A program made the translations under genes and the position numbers. DNA of 64,000 nucleotides, taken from the NCBI RefSeq assembly GCF_013179575.1, contig NZ_JABMCQ010000004.1, positions 1 through 64,000 on the forward strand. Reading direction: 5' to 3'. The notes under the pieces were generated by a model that made no database searches, was not told the DNA's origin, and saw nothing but the letters and a program-made list of their open reading frames with translations. This document shows positions 1-9,349 of this stretch, piece after piece (the first letter of the stretch is position 1; the number at the start of each line of letters is the position of its first letter). This DNA comes from Sphingobacterium shayense (GTDB taxonomy: Bacteria; Bacteroidota; Bacteroidia; Sphingobacteriales; Sphingobacteriaceae).

Positions 1-169
1 AACTACTGATATTATCACCGATAAAACGAACACCTTCGCCTTTGATGAGATAATGAAGTTCAATCTCGGGGTGATAATGCCATACAGTACCAAAACTCGG
101 TAGAACATCGTGCCGTATACTAAAGGCGTTGTCTAGTGGTTTGGGTACATGGTGATATTTTGCTTTCAT
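1..169 (-). CDS. AraC-family transcriptional regulator, N-terminal cupin part (partial)
   Basis: Only the first 56 or so codons lie in the window; the gene runs off the left edge. Reading from the ATG at 169, the peptide begins MKAKYHHVPKPLDNAF and contains WHYHPEIELHYL followed by KGEGVRFIGDN, the cupin-type sugar-sensing domain typical of Bacteroidota AraC regulators. The helix-turn-helix part is not visible. It diverges from the sugar operon that begins at 322, so it is probably the local regulator; this is inferred from position only. Confidence 0.7.
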   Translation of the reverse strand, partial: MKAKYHHVPKPLDNAFSIRHDVLPSFGTVWHYHPEIELHYLIKGEGVRFIGDNISS

Positions 170-321
170 GGATGCGCTCGTTAATGGTCTCACTAATTTA
201 ATAAAAAGTTGCATTGGAAAGGGAAACTATGTCAATATGTTGGACTTTTTGGAAAAATTATGCAGCAAAACGCGTTTTTATCCTTTGCATATTTGTAGTA
301 CCGAATATAAATCAAACGACA

Positions 322-1938
322 ATGGAAGATAAAACAGCTTACTTGGTATGTAGCGGCGATTTAAGACCTTCAGCAAATATTAGCTGCTGGCCTGCGCAAC
401 AAGCTATGGAGGAAAAATTAACGTATGCTTTCGATCGGCAGGGATGGAAGATAGTACGTGCACATGGTGTAGATCCCAACAAAGGGCACGGCTTTATTGA
501 CTATCAGCGTTATGGTATTGAGGTTTTTAAGAATATTAATCCTGATGTTCCGTTAATTCTTGCGGAGAGCGTATGGCAATACAGTCACCATGTGCTTGCC
601 GGATTACTTAGTCATCGCGGGCCTATATTACTAGTCGCTAATTGGGACGGAACATACCCTGGTTTAGTCGGCGCGTTAAACTTGGCGGGCTCAATGACCA
701 AAGCTGGTATTGAATATAGCTTTCTATGGAGCGTAGACTTTGAAGATGATTTCTTTAGAAAGGGTCTTCACGAATGGTTGACAACGGGTCATGTTACGCA
801 TGATCACTCTCACGTTCGAAATTTCTTAAGGGAAGAAATGTCCGTTGAGGAAGCTAAAGTAGTGTCCGATTTTGTGCATAATATCGCCAGAAACAAGGTT
901 GTAATGGGTGTGTTTGATGAAGGCTGTATGGGAATGTTTAACGCCATTTTTCCAGACCATTTACTTCATCCATTATTCTTTTTTAAGGAACGTCTAAGTC
1001 AGTCTACCTTATATGCAAAAATGCTAACGGTTTCTACCGAGGAGGCCGAACAAGTTCTGCAGTGGCTACTCGACCAGGGAATGAAATTCCAATGGGGCGA
1101 GAAGGAGGATACAACGCTTACTCGAAGACAGACGTTAGAGCAGTGCAAGATGTATATTGCGGTACTTCGCCTGGCGGATGAATTCGGCTGCAATACTATA
1201 GGCATTCAATACCAACAAGGATTAAAAGAGTTGGTCCCAGCCAGTGACCTAGTGGAAGGCTTGTTGAATAATACACAGCGCCCACCGGTATTTGACGAAC
1301 AGGGAAAAGAACTTTACGCAGGTCAAGCTTTACCACATTTCAACGAAGTGGATGAATGTGCAGGTGTAGATGGATATATTACATACCATCTGTGGAAACA
1401 GCTCGGGTTGCAGGGAGATAACACCTTACATGATTTACGGTATGGCGAAGACTATATCGTTGACGGTGTCAAAGAGTTCGTTTGGGTATTTCTAATTTCG
1501 GGTGCGGCGCCGGCGTCACATTTTATAGACGGCTACAAGGGCGCTGATAGCTTACGACAGCCGCCAATGTTTTTTCGACAGGGTGGCGGGACCCTTCGGG
1601 GTGTGAGTAAACCCGGAAAGATCGTGTGGAGTCGGATATACATTCAGGACGATCAGGTCCACTGTGATTTAGGGACAGGAAAAGTGGTAGAGCTGCCAAG
1701 AGCGGAAACCGAGCGAAGATGGCAAATGACCAATCCGGAATGGCCGGTTATGCACGGCGTATTGGATGGCGTTTCTCGCGATCAGATGATGGCTCAACAT
1801 AAAGCAAATCACATACAGGTCGTGTATGTTGAAGATACATTTGATATTCAATCTGCTTTACGAATCAAAGCGGGCGTGATGTCTGACTTGGGAATCAATG
1901 TACACATATGTGGTGAACAAACTGGAAAAGGACGATGA
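322..1938 (+). CDS. L-fucose/L-arabinose isomerase-like protein
   Basis: The predicted product is a cytosolic aldose-ketose isomerase of the fucose-isomerase-like family, about 538 aa. The start MEDKTAYLV at 322 is preferred because the upstream in-frame residues (from a TTG at 214 or an ATG at 229) look non-conserved and hydrophobic. Recognisable segments include ANWDGTYPGLVG, VFDEGCMGMFNA, the NTIGIQYQQGLKE stretch, and FNEVDECAGVDG, where the acidic residues are likely metal ligands. The C-terminal part carries HKANHIQVVY. It overlaps the following kinase by four bases (ATGA), so the two are translationally coupled. The substrate cannot be read from sequence; the AraB-like partner suggests a pentose or 6-deoxyhexose. 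Confidence 0.75.
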   Translation: MEDKTAYLVCSGDLRPSANISCWPAQQAMEEKLTYAFDRQGWKIVRAHGVDPNKGHGFIDYQRYGIEVFKNINPDVPLILAESVWQYSHHVLAGLLSHRGPILLVANWDGTYPGLVGALNLAGSMTKAGIEYSFLWSVDFEDDFFRKGLHEWLTTGHVTHDHSHVRNFLREEMSVEEAKVVSDFVHNIARNKVVMGVFDEGCMGMFNAIFPDHLLHPLFFFKERLSQSTLYAKMLTVSTEEAEQVLQWLLDQGMKFQWGEKEDTTLTRRQTLEQCKMYIAVLRLADEFGCNTIGIQYQQGLKELVPASDLVEGLLNNTQRPPVFDEQGKELYAGQALPHFNEVDECAGVDGYITYHLWKQLGLQGDNTLHDLRYGEDYIVDGVKEFVWVFLISGAAPASHFIDGYKGADSLRQPPMFFRQGGGTLRGVSKPGKIVWSRIYIQDDQVHCDLGTGKVVELPRAETERRWQMTNPEWPVMHGVLDGVSRDQMMAQHKANHIQVVYVEDTFDIQSALRIKAGVMSDLGINVHICGEQTGKGR

Positions 1939-3566
1939 ATAAGCTGGTTATAGGAATGGATTTTGGGACCGATTCTGTTCGGGGGCTAGTGGTCGATCCA
2001 ATAGAAAATGTGGTGCTGGCCAAGAGCGTCGTGCCTTTTAAACGGTGGGCGGAAGGTCTGTACTGTGAGCCGGATAAGGATCAATATCGGCAACATCCTC
2101 GAGACTATGTGGAGGCAATTGATGATTTATTAACAGAACTTTTAGTTGATATTGCTGTTGAAGACAGGTCTCGTATAGTGGCTATTGGAACCAATACAAC
2201 GGGATCCAGTCCTGTAGCAATCGGGAAAGATTGCGTCCCTTTGTCGCTGCAGGAATCATTTCAGGATGATCCGGACGCTATGTTTATACTTTGGAAAGAC
2301 CATACTTCTGTTGGCGAAGCCGATCGTATAAACGAATTTTCAAAAAAATGGCGAATCAATTTTACAAAATATTGCGGAGAATCATATTCCTCAGAGTGGT
2401 TCTGGGCGAAAATATGGCACGTAAACAATCGGAATCGACGTGTTCTTCATGAGGCCTATACCTGGGTGGAACAGTCCGACTGGATTCCGATGTATTTGGC
2501 TGGAGTTAATAGTGTGGAGCAGATTAAACGAAACCGTTGTGCGGCGGGGCACAAGGCTATGTGGAACCAGGAACACGGAGGATTGCCCTCGCAGGAATTT
2601 CTCTGTTCGCTGGATCCGACATTTTATCATTTAGTTAACAAGATGTATCATGAAACCTATACCTCGGATAAGGTAATGGGACGGATATCGTCATATTTCG
2701 TGCAACGGTTCGGTTTGTCCGATGATGTGCTGGTTACCGTGGGAGGAATCGACGCACATCATGGTGCTGTAGGCGCAGGAATTACACCTTACACGTTGGT
2801 AAAGGTGATTGGAACGTCAACCTGCGATATGTTGGTACTGCCAAAAGAAAATCAACCACCGTTGGTTAAAGGAATCTGCGGGCAGGTTGATGGCTCCATA
2901 TTACCTGAAATGATAGGCTATGAAGCAGGGCAATCTGCATTTGGGGATATTTACCGGTGGTTCAGGAATATGATCGTCGATGCTGTGTTAGATGCCAGCC
3001 CCTCTATTTCGGAAAGCCAACGGGAGGAGCTGGAAAACAATTTGTTAGTGCACTTATCAGCCAAAGCGGCGAAGCTTCCTGTGTCGGAGGATGATCTTGT
3101 TTTTACCGATTATCATAACGGAAGGCGTACGCCAGACGTTGATTTCAGTACCAGGGGAGCAGCCTATGGTTTTAGTCTAGCTACCACGGCAGCCCATATG
3201 TTTAAGGCATTGGTCGAGGCAACTGCGTTTGGTTCTCGCGCAATATTAGAGCGTTTTAAAGAGAACGATATTTCTATACAGTCTATAGTTGCTACAGGTG
3301 GAATTACTTCTAAATCGTCTTTCGTATTACAGGTACTGGCTGACGTATTACAAGATGAGATTCACATCGTAGACAGCGATCAAACATGCGCGCTGGGAGC
3401 AGTGATATTTGCCGCTGTAGCTGCAGGGATATTCCCAGATGTTCTGACGGCGCAACAGCATATTAGCGCTAAGATTAGCCACAGGGTTAAACCTCGTGAA
3501 GGATACTTGGATGTATATAATCTGTTATATTTAAAATATCGTAACCTAACTTGTGTAAAACCTTAA
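1935..3566 (+). CDS. FGGY-family carbohydrate kinase, L-ribulokinase-like
   Basis: This 543 aa protein is an ATP-dependent ketose kinase of the FGGY family, closest in style to AraB. The N-terminal phosphate loop is GMDFGTDSVRGLVVD (residues 7-21), followed by RWAEGLYCEPDKDQYRQHP, which is very like ribulokinases. The second actin-fold domain shows VIGTSTCDM and, near the C-terminus, ATGGITSKSSFVLQ and CALGAVIFAA. It starts inside the stop region of the isomerase gene and ends one base before the transporter start. Isomerase plus kinase argues for phosphorylation of the ketose made by the upstream enzyme. No AraD-type epimerase or class II aldolase is present to finish a standard arabinose or fucose route. 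Confidence 0.82.
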   Translation: MNKLVIGMDFGTDSVRGLVVDPIENVVLAKSVVPFKRWAEGLYCEPDKDQYRQHPRDYVEAIDDLLTELLVDIAVEDRSRIVAIGTNTTGSSPVAIGKDCVPLSLQESFQDDPDAMFILWKDHTSVGEADRINEFSKKWRINFTKYCGESYSSEWFWAKIWHVNNRNRRVLHEAYTWVEQSDWIPMYLAGVNSVEQIKRNRCAAGHKAMWNQEHGGLPSQEFLCSLDPTFYHLVNKMYHETYTSDKVMGRISSYFVQRFGLSDDVLVTVGGIDAHHGAVGAGITPYTLVKVIGTSTCDMLVLPKENQPPLVKGICGQVDGSILPEMIGYEAGQSAFGDIYRWFRNMIVDAVLDASPSISESQREELENNLLVHLSAKAAKLPVSEDDLVFTDYHNGRRTPDVDFSTRGAAYGFSLATTAAHMFKALVEATAFGSRAILERFKENDISIQSIVATGGITSKSSFVLQVLADVLQDEIHIVDSDQTCALGAVIFAAVAAGIFPDVLTAQQHISAKISHRVKPREGYLDVYNLLYLKYRNLTCVKP

Positions 3567-5138
3567 ATGATGACGAACTTACCCATAATTGATTTAGTAA
3601 TTATTTTAGCTTATTTGGTAGGAATGGTCTTGGTCGGTGTTTATTTTTCGCGGCGTAATACGTCGGCAGATGAATATACAACGGCTGCCGGGCGCATTCC
3701 AGGCTGGGCGATAGGTGTTTCTATATACGCAACCTTTTTAAGTTCAAACACCTTCCTTGGGGTACCGGGGAAAGCGTATGGGGGGGATTGGAACGCTTTT
3801 GTGTTTAGTTTGTCAATGCCCTTTGCGGCCTGGATTGCTATAAAGTATTTTGTGCCTTTTTACCGGAGTACAGGTGAAGTGTCGGCTTATACTAATCTGG
3901 AAAGGCGGTTTGGAACATGGGCGAGGACTTACGCCGTGGTCTGCTTTCTTTTGACTCAATTGGCCAGGATAGGTTCTATTTTCTTCGGTATTTCACTCAC
4001 GCTACAGGCTCTGACGGGCTATGGTATGGAAGTCATCATGATTGTGATGGGTATATGTATTGTTATTTATACCGTAATGGGTGGGATAGAGGCTGTTATC
4101 TGGACTGAGGTGGTTCAAGGAGTGCTTAAAACATTGGGTGCTATAATCATAATATTTCTAGTTGTTCGAGAAATTCCAGGGGGAATTCCGGAGATTATTA
4201 CAAAAGCTAGCGAACATAACAAATTTAGCTTGGGAACTTTCAATCTGGATTTCGTTAACTCTAGTTTTTGGGTGGTATTGCTATATGGCTTTTTTATAAA
4301 CCTCAATAATTTCGGTATGGACCAAAATTATGTCCAACGTTACCACGCTGCAACTTCAGCTAAAGAAGCAAACAAGTCAGTATGGCTCTGTGTCTGGATC
4401 TATGTCCCCGTTTCCCTTTTGTTCTTTTTTATCGGGACTTGTCTTTTTGTGTATTATCAAGGGCATCCCGAAATTATAGAGAGTCTGAAAATTCAGGCCG
4501 CAGCGGAAAGATTGGGTTTATCGGAATCGAATCCGCAGGTTGTTAGCCTAGCAAGCAAAATGACAACGGCTGATTACGGGGATAAGGTAATGCCAAATTT
4601 TATGGTGAACATGATACCGACAGGCCTTTTAGGATTGATTGTTTCAGCAATATTATCCGCTGCAATGAGTACTATCAGTTCTGGAATGAATGCGTCTGCC
4701 ACGGTATTTACGGTGGATATCTATGAGCGTTATATCAATCCAAAAATAACGGCTAAAAATAGTTTAAAGGTGCTTTACAGTTCAACCGTGTTAGTTGGTA
4801 TTCTGGGGATGTGTTGCGGCATTGCAATGATCGGCGTGGGAAGCCTGTTGGATATCTGGTGGACCTTGTCGGGAATTTTTGCCGGTGGTATGTTGGGATT
4901 GTTTCTACTGGGAATTATATCTAAAAAAGTAACAAACAACGCTGCAGTTCTGGGTGTGATTATAGGGGTGTTTGTCATCTTGTGGATGTCTCTTTCGTCG
5001 TTAATACCCGCAGATCTAGCTTATCTCAAATATCCGCTACATGCTAACATGATTATTGTGATAGGAACGTTGACCATTTGCTTGGTTGGTCTAGCGGCAA
5101 CGCAATTTAGAACGTATAAAACAAAAAAAACTAATTAA
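3567..5138 (+). CDS. Sodium:solute symporter (SSS family)
   Basis: An integral inner-membrane sugar:sodium symporter of 523 aa with roughly 13 hydrophobic helices spread along the whole chain. Typical SSS features are the early YLVGMVLVGVYFSRRNTSADEYTTAAGRIPGW segment, YTVMGGIEAVIWTEVVQG in the middle, and the SAAMSTISSGMNASATVFTVD block, which matches the AxMSTxxSxxN sodium-site region. The gene begins directly at the end of the kinase stop codon, so it belongs to the same transcript. It presumably imports the sugar processed by the isomerase and kinase; specificity is not readable from sequence. Confidence 0.85.
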   Translation: MMTNLPIIDLVIILAYLVGMVLVGVYFSRRNTSADEYTTAAGRIPGWAIGVSIYATFLSSNTFLGVPGKAYGGDWNAFVFSLSMPFAAWIAIKYFVPFYRSTGEVSAYTNLERRFGTWARTYAVVCFLLTQLARIGSIFFGISLTLQALTGYGMEVIMIVMGICIVIYTVMGGIEAVIWTEVVQGVLKTLGAIIIIFLVVREIPGGIPEIITKASEHNKFSLGTFNLDFVNSSFWVVLLYGFFINLNNFGMDQNYVQRYHAATSAKEANKSVWLCVWIYVPVSLLFFFIGTCLFVYYQGHPEIIESLKIQAAAERLGLSESNPQVVSLASKMTTADYGDKVMPNFMVNMIPTGLLGLIVSAILSAAMSTISSGMNASATVFTVDIYERYINPKITAKNSLKVLYSSTVLVGILGMCCGIAMIGVGSLLDIWWTLSGIFAGGMLGLFLLGIISKKVTNNAAVLGVIIGVFVILWMSLSSLIPADLAYLKYPLHANMIIVIGTLTICLVGLAATQFRTYKTKKTN

Positions 5139-5153
5139 ATTTAAAATTATAAA

Positions 5154-6071
5154 ATGAAAAACAACAAGAAATTTATTCCAGTGATGCTCATGCCTTTCAG
5201 AGAGGATAAATCTATTGATTATGTGGCATTGGACAGTTTGGTTGATTTCTATTTGGAAAGTGGAGCAGGAGGACTTTTTGCAAATTGTTTATCGAGTGAA
5301 ATGTTCGATTTATCTATTGAGGAGATGCTGCAATCTGTCACGCATATTGTTAAAAGAGTGAATGGTCGGGTTCCGATTGTGGCAACGGGGTCATTTGGCG
5401 TGACTTTAGCGGAACAGGCATCGGCTGTACAAAAGATTTATAGCACCGGGGTGTCCGCCGTTATACTGATTACCGGTTTACTTGCAAAGGAGTCGGAAAG
5501 CGAAGAAGTTTTCAGAACGAACGTGTTGGAATTGTTAGCTTTGACAGGAGATGTCCCGGTCGGATTTTATGAATGTCCAGTACCGTATAAACGTGTTATT
5601 TCTGCGGAGATGCTCGGCGAATTTGTGAAAACAGGTCGCGTCAAGTATCATAAAGATACCTGTTTAGATATTGAGCTCGTGAGTGCTAAAATAGCTGCCA
5701 CAAGTGATGAACCATCCTTTGGCCTATATGACGCGTATATGGCACATGCTACAGAGTCTCTGAAAGCAGGCTCTGCTGGGCTTTCTTGTATTCAGGGGAA
5801 TTATTTCCCAGAGCTCGTGGTTTGGCTATGCAACCATTATGACGACGCGCAGTTGTCTTCGAAGATTACCACAGTACAATCGTTCTTTCAAAAGAACATG
5901 GATGTGATGCATGCGACGTACCCTGCGAGTGCCAAATATATTTTGCAACAACGGGGGTTAAAAATCGGCTCGACCTGTAGAAACGGAAGTGTTGTGCCGG
6001 ATCAAACTGCTTTCGCAGAGCTGAATATTTTGCTTGAGCAGGCGGAAAATCTTATTGCGGAATTGTCTTAA
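5154..6071 (+). CDS. Dihydrodipicolinate synthase / N-acetylneuraminate lyase family protein
   Basis: A 305 aa TIM-barrel class I aldolase-type enzyme. The family tyrosine is in GFYECPVPYKR (Tyr139), and the Schiff-base lysine is most likely Lys167 in YHKDTCLD, matching the family KDSS segment. The usual GTTGE motif appears as a diverged NCLSSEM (44-50). Members act on pyruvate- or 2-keto-acid-linked substrates. Because kinase and isomerase genes precede it, a sugar-acid or 2-keto-3-deoxy-acid substrate is possible, but the sequence does not tell. It sits 15 bp after the symporter and is likely co-transcribed. Confidence 0.78.
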   Translation: MKNNKKFIPVMLMPFREDKSIDYVALDSLVDFYLESGAGGLFANCLSSEMFDLSIEEMLQSVTHIVKRVNGRVPIVATGSFGVTLAEQASAVQKIYSTGVSAVILITGLLAKESESEEVFRTNVLELLALTGDVPVGFYECPVPYKRVISAEMLGEFVKTGRVKYHKDTCLDIELVSAKIAATSDEPSFGLYDAYMAHATESLKAGSAGLSCIQGNYFPELVVWLCNHYDDAQLSSKITTVQSFFQKNMDVMHATYPASAKYILQQRGLKIGSTCRNGSVVPDQTAFAELNILLEQAENLIAELS

Positions 6072-6132
6072 AACAATCCCAAAAGATCATAAGTCCTAGT
6101 ATTAACAGTTGACAAGTTATAAATCCAGAGCT

Positions 6133-7302
6133 ATGAACCTGAAGATCTTAATTTATTGTATGTGTATTTGTATACCTGTAAAGTTATTCTCTCAGGACGT
6201 ACCTGGCAGCGTGGTGACATATGAAGCGGCCACGAGTAAGAAATATATAGGATCTCCTAGCCTAGCAATTTTGCCCAATGGTGATTATGTGGCTTCGCAC
6301 GATTTCTTTGGTCCGGGAAGTTCAGAGTGGCAACAAGCGATAACTCGAGTTTTCGTTTCAACGGACAAGGGAAAAAAATGGAAGCTGGTGAGTACCCTCG
6401 AGGGGGCTTTTTGGAGTTCGCTGTTTGTGCATAGAGAAGAACTGTATCTATTGGGGCCTGATAGACATCATGGAACGGTCATGATCCGTAAATCAAAAGA
6501 TGGTGGCGAGACCTGGACACAGCCTACCAATAAAGACAATGGTGTTATCCTCACTGGAGAATTTCATTGTGCTCCTATGCCGGTTGTGGAATATAATGGT
6601 CGGTTGTGGCGTCCTATGGAAACCGCTCATGGACCTATTTTGCAATGGGGAAAGAGGTATGGTGCCATGGTAATGAGCGCTGATATTAACGCAAATTTGT
6701 TAAAATCGGACTCTTGGCAGGTATCTAGCTCTTTACCTTATGATTCGACCTATTTGAGCGGTAAGTTTGGAGGGTGGCTTGAAGGTAATTTTGTGGTCGA
6801 TCGAGATCAGCGAATGTGGGATATCTTGCGTGTGGACGATAAGTCGTCGCTGGACGAAAAGGTGGCTTTTGTTGAAATATCGGCCGATGGGAAAAATATG
6901 AGTTTTGATAAGGACGCAGGGTTTGTGGATTTTGATGGAGGTAGTAAGAAGTTTGTTATTAAGTATGATAAGACATCGGATTATTACTATTCGTTGGTGA
7001 ATTCGATTCCTGAGAAATATAGGTTAAAGCACCCTAAAAGAAATCCAGCTTCTTTCCGAAATGTCTTGACACTTCGAAGATCTAAGGATCTAAGACAGTG
7101 GGAAGATGTTAAGGTTATCCTGGAGCATGAAGATGTTCTGAACCATGGGTTTCAATATGTCGACTGGTTATTTGAAGGGAATGATATTATTGTCCTATCT
7201 CGCACCGCATACTTCGATGGAACTGCTAACGCTCATAATAACCATGATGCAAACTTTTTGACCTTTCATCGAATAGCCGATTTCCGCACGTTAAACAAAT
7301 AA
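6133..7302 (+). CDS. Exported sialidase-like (BNR/Asp-box) protein
   Basis: A secreted beta-propeller-type protein of about 389 aa. The ATG at 6133 gives a clear signal peptide (MNLKILIYCMCICIPVKLFSQ, cleavage near residue 20-21), so it is preferred over the longer reading from a TTG at 6109. Two Asp boxes of the form SxDxGxxW are visible: STDKGKKW (76-83) and SKDGGETW (121-128). Asp boxes occur in sialidases but also in other propeller hydrolases, so a sialidase activity is not proven. Its place after a NanA/DapA-family lyase and a sodium symporter makes sugar release at the cell surface plausible. Confidence 0.72.
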   Translation: MNLKILIYCMCICIPVKLFSQDVPGSVVTYEAATSKKYIGSPSLAILPNGDYVASHDFFGPGSSEWQQAITRVFVSTDKGKKWKLVSTLEGAFWSSLFVHREELYLLGPDRHHGTVMIRKSKDGGETWTQPTNKDNGVILTGEFHCAPMPVVEYNGRLWRPMETAHGPILQWGKRYGAMVMSADINANLLKSDSWQVSSSLPYDSTYLSGKFGGWLEGNFVVDRDQRMWDILRVDDKSSLDEKVAFVEISADGKNMSFDKDAGFVDFDGGSKKFVIKYDKTSDYYYSLVNSIPEKYRLKHPKRNPASFRNVLTLRRSKDLRQWEDVKVILEHEDVLNHGFQYVDWLFEGNDIIVLSRTAYFDGTANAHNNHDANFLTFHRIADFRTLNK

Positions 7303-7304
7303 TA

Positions 7305-8702
7305 ATGGCTTTTGCTAGCCAACATAGATTCTCGTTTAGAACACCGCTTAGTGTTGGATGTTCGATTTTATTTTATCTCGTAAGTTGTATGAATAGTAAA
7401 ACTAATACGTTAAGTGAAGAAACAGTAGTGACATTAACAACCTCCGCGCAGGGACATACTCTGCATCATAACGGTGTTTTTTCGAAAGACGGACGCTGGG
7501 TTGTCTTTGACGGACGTAACGACGAGACCAAGATTGGCGAAACCTCGTTAATAGGAATGGTCAACGTGGAAACAGGTGAGGAGCGCGTTTTATATGAAAC
7601 TTCTAACCCATCGATATATGGTCCGGGTGTAGGCGCCGCCTCATTTAACCCCGTAACGGATCGGGTGGTATTTATCCATGGTCTTTGCGATGCAGACGAA
7701 TCAAAACCGTATGCTATGACAAGAAGAACCGGTGTGGCGGTTGACCCCGTGAGACCGCAAGAGCCAATTTTTTTAGATGCAAGAGACGTCTCCGTCCCTT
7801 ATACTGCGGGATCATTGCGTGGAGGCACCCATGGCCATTGTTGGAGCGCCGATGGGCAGATGCTTAGTTATACATATAACGATGAAATGGTGGAACCGGA
7901 TTTGCGAACGGTCGGGGTGATGCTTCCAAGCAATTCTGTCGTCCGAGTCGGTGCTGGAGAAGGAAATAACGACGGACACATGTATGCTGCTATAATCGCC
8001 GAGGTAATGGCTCATCCTGAACCTGGGAGCGATGAAATTAATAAAGCATTTGACGAATGCTGGATTGGAAAAAATGGTTATGTTAACGCTTACGGGGACC
8101 GTGTTCCTTACGCAATCGCTTTTCAAGGAAATACGCTCGATGAGGAAGGAAACGTGGTTACCGAAATATTTGTTGTTGATATTGATGCCGGTAAAATAGC
8201 AGATGATACCAAGGCGATAGGTAAAGAAGGCGAGCGTCCTCAGGTTCCTACCGGCGTGAAGCCACGTAGATTAACAAAGGGGAAAGGTTTTTCGGATTTG
8301 CGATACTGGTTACGCTCTAGTTCGGATGGGAAATATATTTATGCGCTGGCCAAAGATGTGAATCAACGCAATCAAATTGTTCAATGCGATGTTTTAACAG
8401 GAGAAGTGACGTTCGTCACTGCTTATAGAATTTCGATTAATTCTCCCTTTAATTTGAATCCGGATGGTACGAAATTCATTTTTGTCGCGGAGAATGATGT
8501 GATTATGTACGATCGCGTGAAGAATGAATATCTAAAACTCACTGCCAACGGACCGGATAGTCTAAAGATTGTTGGTACACCATCTTTTTCACCGACAGAT
8601 GGTTATGTGGTCTTCACTCAATATGTCGAGCATACGAATGGAGGTCAGTATCTTCAGGTGCACAAGCAATCTCTAGATTTAGCATCGAACACCGTTTTTT
8701 AG
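7305..8702 (+). CDS. DUF3748 (YidR-like) beta-propeller lipoprotein
   Basis: A 465 aa predicted lipoprotein: the N-terminal hydrophobic stretch ends in YLVSC with Cys28 as the likely lipid-attachment residue. The body resembles the DUF3748/YidR and TolB-like propeller proteins (HHNGVFSKDGRWVVFDGRNDETKIGET, later GGTHGHCWSADGQMLSYTYND). Function is unknown; homologues sit beside carbohydrate catabolic genes. It begins two bases after the sialidase-like gene ends and closes the operon; a hairpin follows it. The outer-membrane or periplasmic location is inferred from the lipobox. Confidence 0.7.
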   Translation: MAFASQHRFSFRTPLSVGCSILFYLVSCMNSKTNTLSEETVVTLTTSAQGHTLHHNGVFSKDGRWVVFDGRNDETKIGETSLIGMVNVETGEERVLYETSNPSIYGPGVGAASFNPVTDRVVFIHGLCDADESKPYAMTRRTGVAVDPVRPQEPIFLDARDVSVPYTAGSLRGGTHGHCWSADGQMLSYTYNDEMVEPDLRTVGVMLPSNSVVRVGAGEGNNDGHMYAAIIAEVMAHPEPGSDEINKAFDECWIGKNGYVNAYGDRVPYAIAFQGNTLDEEGNVVTEIFVVDIDAGKIADDTKAIGKEGERPQVPTGVKPRRLTKGKGFSDLRYWLRSSSDGKYIYALAKDVNQRNQIVQCDVLTGEVTFVTAYRISINSPFNLNPDGTKFIFVAENDVIMYDRVKNEYLKLTANGPDSLKIVGTPSFSPTDGYVVFTQYVEHTNGGQYLQVHKQSLDLASNTVF

Positions 8703-8718
8703 TAATAGAAAACCAATG

Positions 8719-8760
8719 GGAAAACAACATGATTTATCGCAAAATTCACGTTGTTTTTCC
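8719..8760 (+). terminator. Hairpin terminator after sugar operon
   Basis: An imperfect 14-15 bp stem (arms 8719-8732 and 8746-8760, one mismatch and one bulge) begins 17 bases past the stop of the DUF3748 gene and ends in a T-rich arm. It is the expected position for the operon end. Confidence 0.55.
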
Positions 8761-8908
8761 TTAATTATTCCGTCCACGAGGAATGTAGAATACAATCACA
8801 GAAATTTTTTCGCTAAAAATTCAGAATCATGAAAGCACAATAATTCAGTTATTATTAACTGTTATGTCTTTGAAAGACTTCAAATGAATTTCTCTCCACC
8901 CAATTGTG

Positions 8909-9217
8909 CTAACTTACCATTCCTAATTTGCCATATAAATGAGAATTTTGCATCGAACTTAAAAAGAGGACAACCCACTTTTTAAATTCCGTTCGTCCAC
9001 GTAATAATTTCCCTGCGGTAGTTATTTCGAAATCTTCCACCATGAGTAGATCGATCAGATCAGTATTATATGGTGAACTCCATACGTTATCTTAACCATT
9101 TGCGATTATAATCCAAGACGATAATGAACACTTGCCATGCCCGATACTGGATTTTGAAGAAATGTTTGGTTTTTCTAGCGTTCTGCCGCCACCATGGTCG
9201 TAAAAGTAGTATAGCAT
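8909..9217 (-). pseudogene. Possible decayed ORF with one in-frame TAA
   Basis: In the 647-base gap 8703-9349, the minus strand has an ATG at 9217 followed by 102 codons interrupted once, by TAA at 9092-9094. The downstream half reads as plausible protein (VEDFEITTAGKLLRGRTEFK, then KWVVLFLSS). I do not recognise the family. A single C-to-T change (CAA to TAA) would explain the stop. It may equally be a chance open frame; no start signal supports expression. Confidence 0.25.
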
Positions 9218-9304
9218 TTCTTTTCTTATGGCAAGCCATATAATTTATTATTGTTCTAACTTGCTTATCATTAATAGCTGCCTAGGCGTAGCAAGTTGAC
9301 AACT

Positions 9305-9323
9305 ATTTTAGTTCAACTAAAAT
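9305..9323. promoter_or_regulatory. Operator-like perfect palindrome upstream of VOC gene
   Basis: ATTTTAGTT C AACTAAAAT is a perfect 9-1-9 inverted repeat ending 26 bases before the ATG of the VOC gene at 9350. Its TAGTTCAACTA core has the form of a MarR- or HxlR-type operator. The cognate regulator is not identifiable in the window. Confidence 0.5.
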
Positions 9324-9349
9324 TATATTACTAAATAAATTTAAATAAA

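Noticed and set aside
214-321. N-terminal extension of the isomerase-like gene
   Set aside because: The extra residues begin at a TTG, are not family-like, and the ATG at 322 gives a sensible N-terminus.
6133-7302. Naming the Asp-box protein a true sialidase
   Set aside because: Only two Asp boxes are seen and the arginine triad with the FRIP motif could not be identified; the fold is shared by other hydrolases.
8909-9217. Recoding of TAA as a sense codon
   Set aside because: The many intact genes of the window stop normally at TAA; decay or chance is simpler.
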